Shown: in pieces, positions 34,671 through 40,305 of the stretch | Position numbering within the stretch: position 1 is the first letter of the stretch | How the letters are laid out: every line of letters begins with the position of its first letter | Origin: Bacteroidales bacterium | GTDB lineage: Bacteria > Bacteroidota > Bacteroidia > Bacteroidales > UBA12170 | DNA length: 40,305 nucleotides | NCBI GenBank assembly: GCA_016744655.1 | Contig: JADGDY010000023.1 | Coordinates: 1 to 40,305 of the forward strand | Reading direction: 5' to 3' | Made by a program: the position numbers and the translations under genes | Notes under the pieces: generated by a model | What the model saw: only the letters and a program-made list of their open reading frames with translations | Databases searched by the model: none | What the model was told of the DNA's origin: nothing

Positions 34671-36134
34671 ATGAGAAGAAATATTTTTTTAAGCTGTTTG
34701 GCAATACTAATATCCATGTCCTTGTTTGGACAGGATATGAAACTACAGCCCAACGTTTTTATGAAGATTGAATCGGGTACTACCCTAAAAATGGGTTCTG
34801 GAGATTTAAAGATTGAATCTGATGCCACAGGCGACGCCTGCTTAATTGATTTAGGTAATATCACATATTCTAGCGGTGGGACAGCAAAAGTAGAGCGATA
34901 CTTAAGTCAAGGCAAATGGCATTTGATATCATCCTCTGTTTCCGGAGCTGTTTCTGGGATGTTTATCAACGATTATTTACAAAGTCATAGTGAGAACACC
35001 AACCTATATACAGAAATATTACCCCTCGATACTCCGCTTGAAATCATGCAGGGTTATGCTTTTTGGACTGTTGATGGAGCACCAAGCACAGAAACCTTTG
35101 AAGGTACAACAAACACAGGGAATAAGCCCTTTAGTTTCACCAAAACTGACTTTGATGATGAAGATGATGAAGGATGGAACCTTATAGGAAATCCATATCC
35201 TTCTGCTTTGGATTGGGATGCGGTGACTATTCCTGCAAATTTAGGAGCTGCCTTTTGGGTTTTCGATCCCGAATATACAGATGGAGAAGGCTCTCATTAT
35301 AGGTATTATATTAGTGGCGGTGGTGCAGCAAATACAACGAGTCAGTATATTGCCTCGGGCCAAGGTTTTTTTGTGAGAGCAACTGGATCCGGTACTTTAC
35401 AATTAACCAATGCCGCTAGAACAATCGATAGCCAGAAGTTTTATAAGGCTTCTGAAGCAGAATTAGAAGAGAACACCATGTTGGTCATTAAGGCCAACAA
35501 TGGGGGAATCACCAACCAAACTGCCATTAGGTTTAATGAAAATGCCACAGACCAAATCGACAGACTATTTGATGTTACTTGTATTACCTCCACAAGTATG
35601 AAGGTGCCGAATTTATACTCCCATTGCAATAATCAAAAAATGTCTATCAATACCTACCCTCAAATAACAGGGCATGAGGTGCATCCGTTTTTTGTTCAAA
35701 TGGGAGAAAGTAAGGAAATTAGGATTTCTGCTCATGAAATGAATACCATCCCCGAGGAATATCCTATTTATCTAGAGGATGTTGCCGCACAAACTTATCA
35801 AGACTTAAGAACAACACCAGAATATGTATTTCAATACAGTGAAAACGAGATTAAAGAATTTAAAATCCATTTTAAAGACATCACAGGCATAGAAGAAATA
35901 GATACTCAGAAGATTTTAGCCTATTTTCAGGAGGATTATCTAAATATAAACATCCTCACAGAAAATATGCAAAGCTATCATTTGTCGCTATATTCATTAT
36001 CTGGGCAATTGCTTTATTCTATGGATTCAGATCAAAAACAAATTCAGATACCTTTCTCGTCAAGCACGGGAATGTATCTATTAAAAATAGAAGATTCAAA
36101 GAACAGTTATCAGCAAAAACTTATTAAAAAATAA
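34671..36134 (+). CDS. secreted surface protein with T9SS-type C-terminus
   Basis: 487 residues. Signal peptide MRRNIFLSCLAILISMSLFG. The middle resembles Bacteroidota surface proteins with the WNLIGNPYPSALDWDA motif (about 168-183), preceded by VERYLSQGKWHLISS and followed by IASGQGFFVRAT. The C-terminal 80 residues (ILAYFQEDYLNINILTENMQ to QQKLIKK, with LYSLSGQLLYS) have the shape of a T9SS sorting domain, with the usual PNP replaced by a divergent start. A TACATTTA sits 18-25 bp upstream. It is followed after 4 bp by the small Gly-rich gene, so the two form an operon. The ligand is unknown. Confidence 0.85.
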   Translation: MRRNIFLSCLAILISMSLFGQDMKLQPNVFMKIESGTTLKMGSGDLKIESDATGDACLIDLGNITYSSGGTAKVERYLSQGKWHLISSSVSGAVSGMFINDYLQSHSENTNLYTEILPLDTPLEIMQGYAFWTVDGAPSTETFEGTTNTGNKPFSFTKTDFDDEDDEGWNLIGNPYPSALDWDAVTIPANLGAAFWVFDPEYTDGEGSHYRYYISGGGAANTTSQYIASGQGFFVRATGSGTLQLTNAARTIDSQKFYKASEAELEENTMLVIKANNGGITNQTAIRFNENATDQIDRLFDVTCITSTSMKVPNLYSHCNNQKMSINTYPQITGHEVHPFFVQMGESKEIRISAHEMNTIPEEYPIYLEDVAAQTYQDLRTTPEYVFQYSENEIKEFKIHFKDITGIEEIDTQKILAYFQEDYLNINILTENMQSYHLSLYSLSGQLLYSMDSDQKQIQIPFSSSTGMYLLKIEDSKNSYQQKLIKK

Positions 36135-36138
36135 ACAG

Positions 36139-36345
36139 ATGAAAAAAATAATTATAGCCATCATATTTAGCGTTTTTACATTTATCTCATATGCTCAAAC
36201 CCCACCACCACCTAATGGTGGAAATGATGCTGGAAATGGAAATACACCAGTAGGTGGAGGCGCTCCCATTGGAGGCGGATTAGGAATTTTAGTAAGTATG
36301 GGCTTGGCTTATGCCTACGGACAATATAATCGAGTTACAAAGTAA
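36139..36345 (+). CDS. small Pro/Gly-rich exported membrane peptide
   Basis: 68 residues: signal peptide (KKIIIAIIFSVFTFISYAQ), a TPPPPNGGNDAGNG linker, then PVGGGAPIGGGLGILVSMGL with a single hydrophobic helix and a short charged tail. This layout recurs next to T9SS cargo genes in Bacteroidota, usually unnamed. It starts 4 bp after the previous stop and ends before a strong hairpin. Confidence 0.8.
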   Translation: MKKIIIAIIFSVFTFISYAQTPPPPNGGNDAGNGNTPVGGGAPIGGGLGILVSMGLAYAYGQYNRVTK

Positions 36346-36376
36346 GAAAGTGGAAATCTGAAGTACGAAGCTCGAT

Positions 36377-36402
36377 AGTAAAAAGTAGAATTACTTTTTA
36401 CT
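36377..36402. terminator. hairpin terminator of the 34.7-36.3 kb operon
   Basis: AGTAAAAAGTA-GAAT-TACTTTTTACT is a perfect 11-bp stem with a 4-nt loop, followed by TTATAAAC. It lies 30 bp after the stop of the small peptide gene. Confidence 0.65.
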
Positions 36403-36433
36403 TTATAAACTTTGAACAAAATAAAAAAGAAAT

Positions 36434-37333
36434 ATGAAAAGCATAAAACAAATTATTATAAGCCTCCTAATCATAACAACATTAGGACTTAAGGCCCAAG
36501 TAGCCATCAACACAGATGGAAGCGATGCAAATGCCTCAGCCATTTTAGATGTAAAAAGTACCGAGAAAGGCTTTTTACCACCAAGGATGACAATAAGCCA
36601 AAGAGATGCCATTTCAAATCCTACTTCAGGCTTATTGATATACCAAACTAATGGAATAGCTGGGCTATACCAGTATGATGGTTCTGCCTGGAATTTGGTT
36701 GGTAACAATAACATACCTTCTGGTAGCCAAGCTGGTGATATGCTTTATTGGGATAATAATGAATGGGTGAATATACAAGCTGGTAGGCATGGTGCAACAT
36801 TGCAGATAAGAGGAGGAGTGCCTACTTGGGTTAGTGAACCTCTTCCTCTTCCATTTATTGAAAATTTCGATACTCAGACTCAGTTTGACAGATGGGAGTT
36901 TGTTGTTGGAGGTTCAAGTAATGATACCTGGCAAATGGTTTCAGATTATAGCGGTAACTCCCTCGATGGTACACCCTTTGCTTTTGTTAACTCTGATGAG
37001 TTAGGAGCTGGCTCAACCATGGATGAGTATTTAGTTTCGCCATTTATTGATGCTTCTGGGGTGAGCGAATTATATGTGAAGTTTGATATATTTTACAATA
37101 ACCTTTCAGATGATGAATATGCTGAAGTTAGTGTTTATAATGGAGTTTCATGGATTGCAGTATATAACTCATCAGAAGACAATGGAGGATGGCATGCCCC
37201 AGCTCATTTAACTTTTGATGTCAGTGAACATATTAATGATCATTTTAGGATTAGGTTTCATTATTATTCTCCAGGATGGAACTGGTATTGGGCAGTTGAC
37301 AATGTAAGTGTAACTGAAAATAGTGGTAAATAA
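36434..37333 (+). CDS. exported protein with choice-of-anchor-J-like jelly roll
   Basis: 299 residues. Signal peptide MKSIKQIIISLLIITTLGLKAQ. Residues 23-110 are the leader common to FISUMP and tail-fibre-like proteins of Bacteroidota (SAILDVKSTEKGFLPPRMT, GLLIYQTNG, GLYQYDGSAWNLVG). Residues 140-297 are a MAM/choice-of-anchor-J-like beta sandwich (PFIENFDTQTQFDRWEF, DEYLVSPFID, WAVDNVSV). No C-terminal sorting domain is evident. Its N-terminal module is closely related to the broken gene at 37451, so they are duplicates with swapped C-terminal domains. Role on the surface unknown. Confidence 0.82.
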   Translation: MKSIKQIIISLLIITTLGLKAQVAINTDGSDANASAILDVKSTEKGFLPPRMTISQRDAISNPTSGLLIYQTNGIAGLYQYDGSAWNLVGNNNIPSGSQAGDMLYWDNNEWVNIQAGRHGATLQIRGGVPTWVSEPLPLPFIENFDTQTQFDRWEFVVGGSSNDTWQMVSDYSGNSLDGTPFAFVNSDELGAGSTMDEYLVSPFIDASGVSELYVKFDIFYNNLSDDEYAEVSVYNGVSWIAVYNSSEDNGGWHAPAHLTFDVSEHINDHFRIRFHYYSPGWNWYWAVDNVSVTENSGK

Positions 37334-37450
37334 ACAGCAATCTAAAAACACATCAATAAATTCATGCCTCTTAAAATGTATAAATAATAGATAATCAGAC
37401 ATGTAGAAGGTTGAAAAATTTATTTTTTGTTTCAGAAAAAAAACAAATTA

Positions 37451-38314
37451 ATGAAACCAATAAAAAACATAATTATCCTATTTTCATTATTGGCAAGTTT
37501 AACAATAAGTGCACAAATAGCCATCAACATAGATGGGACGTAAGCTAATACATCAGCCATTTTGGACATAAAAAGTACCGAGAAAGGTTTTTTGCCACCC
37601 AGAATGACAGAAGTACAAATGAATGCTATTAGTAACCCTGCCGAAGGCTTAATGGTATATTGCACCAATTGTAATCCCAAAGGACCTTATTATTTTGATG
37701 GGAGTAATTGGGTGAATTTTTCTACCAACAATCCATCAGATATAAGTGAAACCGATGTTTATAACCCGTCAACCGGTAAGATATGGATGGATAGAAACCT
37801 AGGTGCATCACAAGTGGCCTCATCGAGTACTGATGAAGATGCTTTTGGGGATGTATATCAGTGGGGTAGATTAACTGATGGACATGAGAAACGTAGTTCA
37901 ACAATCACTTCTAGTCGATCTAATGGTGATGAACCTGGGCATAGTAGGTTTATATATGGTGCTGCCGACTGGCGAATTCCTGGGAATGATGATCTGTGGC
38001 AGGGTGAAAATGGGATAAATAATCCATGCCCAAGCGGCTATCGAATACCTACCGAAGCAGAGTGGAACGCTGAATATGCTAGCTGGGATTCTCAAAATTC
38101 TGCAGGGGCTTTTGCTTCTACCCTAAAATTAACGATAACAGGGGAGCGTAACTATGTAAATGGTGTCATAAATTATGTAGGCACGCGTGCTGCATACTGG
38201 GCAAGCACAACGCCTGGTGACTTTGCCGTGAGTCTACTTTTTCATAGTACTTATAGCGGTACTATTACTGTTTACCGCTCTTATGGGGCATCCGTACGTT
38301 GCATAAAAGATTAA
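37451..38314 (+). pseudogene. FISUMP-domain exported protein interrupted by an in-frame TAA
   Basis: From the ATG at 37451 the frame reads a signal peptide (MKPIKNIIILFSLLASLTIS) and AQIAINIDGT, meets TAA at 37541-37543 (codon 31), and goes on in the same frame as ANTSAILDIKSTEKGFLPPRM to a stop at 38314. The paralogue at 36434 reads through at the same place (GSDANASAILDVK), so a GAA-to-TAA change is the simple explanation. The rest is intact: a FISUMP domain with VYNPSTGKIWMDRNLGASQV, YQWGR, CPSGYRIPTEAEW, YWASTT and the final GASVRCIKD. A TTG at 37562 could restart translation but without a signal peptide. Either a recent pseudogene, read-through, or a sequencing error. Confidence 0.8.
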
Positions 38315-38734
38315 TACGGAATTATACCTATTATGATTCAAAATTCTACATTAATTTCTCTAATTCTTTCAAGGGCTTTGTTTTTGATTCAGCGTTTACA
38401 ATTGTGTTGGCAAAATGACATTAGGAGCGTTTTGGTTAACATTTGATTTCTTATAAAATAGAAACATCACAGAGAAGAGATCTGCATCTCGAATCATTTT
38501 TTTTAGCTTAAAAAGTACAATATCCATTTTCAATCGTATTATAGGAAACGATCTGTTGCTAATTGTAAAAACCAACAACTATCACTAGATATTAAGGATG
38601 ATTAACCGATTTTAAAAAAGAGGGCATATGACTAAAAAAAATAAACTAAAACCATTTACTTTTATGTTGTCTTCAATCTGTGTAACCAATTCAAAATTCG
38701 TATCTAGGGATAATAGGTGTCATATTATTACTTT
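38315..38734. other. intergenic region with second 30-bp repeat
   Basis: 420 bp without a convincing gene. It carries the 30-bp repeat copy at 38511-38540, an A-run near 38633, and no exact TAnnTTTG element. Confidence 0.5.
38511..38540. repeat. 30-bp exact repeat, copy 2
   Basis: Identical over 30 bases to 34442-34471 and in the same orientation. It lies about 225 bp before a small open frame. Confidence 0.85.
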
Positions 38735-38998
38735 ATGTATTTTTCAATAATAAATATCTTAAATAAAGATCTCTATAAATATTCTAATGTTTATATCGAG
38801 GTACAAGTTAACGGGAGAGTGGTGAGAAATTTACATTCTGGCTTCTCAAACCAATTTGGACAAGTCTTTATTAATCATGATTACTGTGGGCTTGTTGAAA
38901 TTTTGATTAATGGAATTTTTCATAAGGCAGTAGAGTTTCCAGGAATAACAACAATAATTATAACTGATAATCAAAAACTAACTTGGAACCAGATTTGA
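38735..38998 (+). CDS. small beta-rich protein, unknown
   Basis: 87 residues from the ATG at 38735 (a GTG at 38717 would add six). Strand-like segments NVYIEVQVNGRVVRNLHSGF, GQVFINHDYCGLVEILING and TTIIITDN suggest a small beta sandwich. There is no signal peptide or known motif. It is flanked by long non-coding stretches, so it may be a real small gene or a remnant. Confidence 0.4.
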   Translation: MYFSIINILNKDLYKYSNVYIEVQVNGRVVRNLHSGFSNQFGQVFINHDYCGLVEILINGIFHKAVEFPGITTIIITDNQKLTWNQI

Positions 38999-39176
38999 CT
39001 TAATAGTATTTTGAAATACCTGATATCAAAGTTATTTTATTAACATTTACTTAACAATATATCACGTTTGAAAACTCAAAGTATACACTAGCTCATTGGC
39101 ACGTTGTCATTCAAATGGAATTCGTAAATTTAGCAATTCAGTTATTGAAAAAATTCGAAATAAACTACATTTTATT

Positions 39177-40305
39177 ATGACCCTCAAACCTCAAAACCAA
39201 AAGCGCAAAGCATTACTAACCATTTCTATTTTTCTATTACTCATTTCTTTTGGACCATTAAAAGCCCAAATGATTATTTTAAACGAGGATTTTAGTTCTG
39301 CCAGCGGAAGCAACCCTCCTCTGGAATGGTCCAGTATTCTCATTCAAGGAGAATCCAGCGATATTTGGCGATTTGACAATTCAGGAAGTCAAACGATTGA
39401 ATATCCCATGAACGCTCCATTTGCCATTTTCGATGCGGGAGCTGTTTCAAACAATAGTCAAGTAGAAGAAGTAGTCTTGGAAACCCCAAGTTTCGATGCT
39501 TCCATTAGCAATTATATCATGCTATCTTTTGACCATGTTTATTTCAAAGGAACTTCTGGTAATGCACAAATACAAGCCTATAATGGTAGCAATTGGACTA
39601 CTATTGCCACCTATGATAGCAATGTTGAAGAAGAATCAAATGCTGTAGTAGATATTTCTTCAGTAGTAGGAAACATTACCAATGCCAAACTACGCTTTTT
39701 ATGGAGTGGAAATGGAGAAGGCTTTTGGGCCATAGACAATGTGAAAATATACAGTCCTCTACAAAGAGATATTGGAGTCTTTTCATTAGATAATCCTGTA
39801 ATGCCTTTTGACAATGGCAGCCATTCTGTAGAAGTTTCTTTAAAAAACTACGGATATGAAAATCTAACATCAGTAAATATCAGATGGACCGTAAATGAAG
39901 TGGAGCAAGCACCATTAAATTGGACAGGTAATATCACACATGGACATACCGAAAACAATATTGCAATAGGTAATTATGATTTCCAAGGAGTAGTAGATTT
40001 GAAAATCTGGTCAGAATCTCCAAATGGGCAAAGTGATATGAATGCCTATAATGATACTTTGGTGAAAAGAGTTTCTAGTGCTATATGCGACACCTTGACA
40101 ATAGGTGGAGATAACCCAGATTTTACAACATTCACAGAGGTCGCTGATGTCTTGAATACAGCAGGTATTAGTTGTCCCGTAGTTTTCTTGGTAAGGGATG
40201 GAGTTTATAATGAGCAAGTGGTATTAAATAATATATCAGGAGTTTCAGAAACGAATACAATTACATTTATGGGAGAGAGTGGTGATAGTAGTACAGTGAT
40301 AATAG
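39177..40305 (+). CDS. large exported surface protein, cut by the window end
   Basis: Open from the ATG at 39177 to the last base (376 full codons). Signal peptide with Lys/Arg head (KALLTISIFLLLISFGPLKAQ, ending near residue 31). Residues about 33-195 are a jelly-roll, choice-of-anchor-like domain (LNEDFSSASG, VVLETPSFDASI, GFWAIDNVKIYSP). About 198-303 look like a CARDB-type Ig domain (DIGVFSLDNPVMPFDNG, VEVSLKNYGYENLTSVNIRW). From about 305 a right-handed beta-helix/pectin-lyase-like part begins (TLTIGGDNPDFTTFTEVADV, VFLVRDGVYNEQVVLNNI). A T9SS C-terminal domain would be expected beyond the window. A TAAATTTA at 39125-39132 is a possible -7 element. Confidence 0.85.
   Translation, partial: MTLKPQNQKRKALLTISIFLLLISFGPLKAQMIILNEDFSSASGSNPPLEWSSILIQGESSDIWRFDNSGSQTIEYPMNAPFAIFDAGAVSNNSQVEEVVLETPSFDASISNYIMLSFDHVYFKGTSGNAQIQAYNGSNWTTIATYDSNVEEESNAVVDISSVVGNITNAKLRFLWSGNGEGFWAIDNVKIYSPLQRDIGVFSLDNPVMPFDNGSHSVEVSLKNYGYENLTSVNIRWTVNEVEQAPLNWTGNITHGHTENNIAIGNYDFQGVVDLKIWSESPNGQSDMNAYNDTLVKRVSSAICDTLTIGGDNPDFTTFTEVADVLNTAGISCPVVFLVRDGVYNEQVVLNNISGVSETNTITFMGESGDSSTVII

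Overview
The window is AT-rich DNA from a member of the Bacteroidota. The evidence is a type IX secretion (T9SS) C-terminal sorting domain on large secreted proteins, FISUMP and choice-of-anchor style surface proteins, TAnnTTTG -7 promoter elements, no Shine-Dalgarno pattern, a DUF3137 protein, and many hairpin-type intergenic repeats. No rRNA, tRNA or CRISPR array was seen. The genus cannot be set from this stretch; the metabolism points to an anaerobic or facultative organism.

Layout. (1) 1-5.5 kb: possible end of a gene entering from the left, then a 1726-residue T9SS-exported surface protein (minus strand) with ten near-identical 67/68-residue repeats. (2) 5.7-11.3 kb: ordinary genes: an MTAP/PNP-family nucleoside phosphorylase, a small two-helix membrane protein, a DUF3137 protein, a YhiN/HI0933-family flavoprotein, a small exported protein, an EamA transporter and a small unknown protein. 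(3) 11.3-28.1 kb: a nearly complete anaerobic purine/uric-acid catabolic island of the E. coli ygeW-ygeX-ygeY-hyuA-ygfK-ssnA-xdhD type. It holds mocA-like (minus), ygfK, a 489-residue fold-type II PLP enzyme, a zinc-ribbon threonine-synthase-like PLP enzyme, xdh, ssnA and hyuA (plus), then ygeW and ygeY (minus). No recognisable YgeX is present; the two PLP enzymes are the obvious stand-ins. A GxxExxY nuclease-fold gene flanked by two copies of a palindromic repeat sits between hyuA and ygeW. (4) 28.7-32.7 kb: an ECF sigma factor, a single-pass membrane protein with an anti-sigma-like N-terminus and TPR-like exterior, and a convergent exported TPR-CHAT caspase-like protein: a possible protease-controlled sigma-factor module. 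(5) 32.7-34.7 kb: about 2 kb without genes, holding a 267-bp structured repeat in two copies and several hairpins. (6) 34.7-40.3 kb: secreted/surface proteins, including a FISUMP gene broken by an in-frame TAA and a large beta-helix surface protein cut by the window end.

How the genes may work together (partly inference). MocA would make the cytosine-dinucleotide molybdenum cofactor for the hydroxylase Xdh. Xdh, YgfK, SsnA, HyuA, YgeW and YgeY would interconvert, reduce, open and strip the purine ring and its ureido groups. A PLP lyase would release ammonia and a keto acid. The ECF/CHAT block and the surface-protein block look functionally independent of the purine island.
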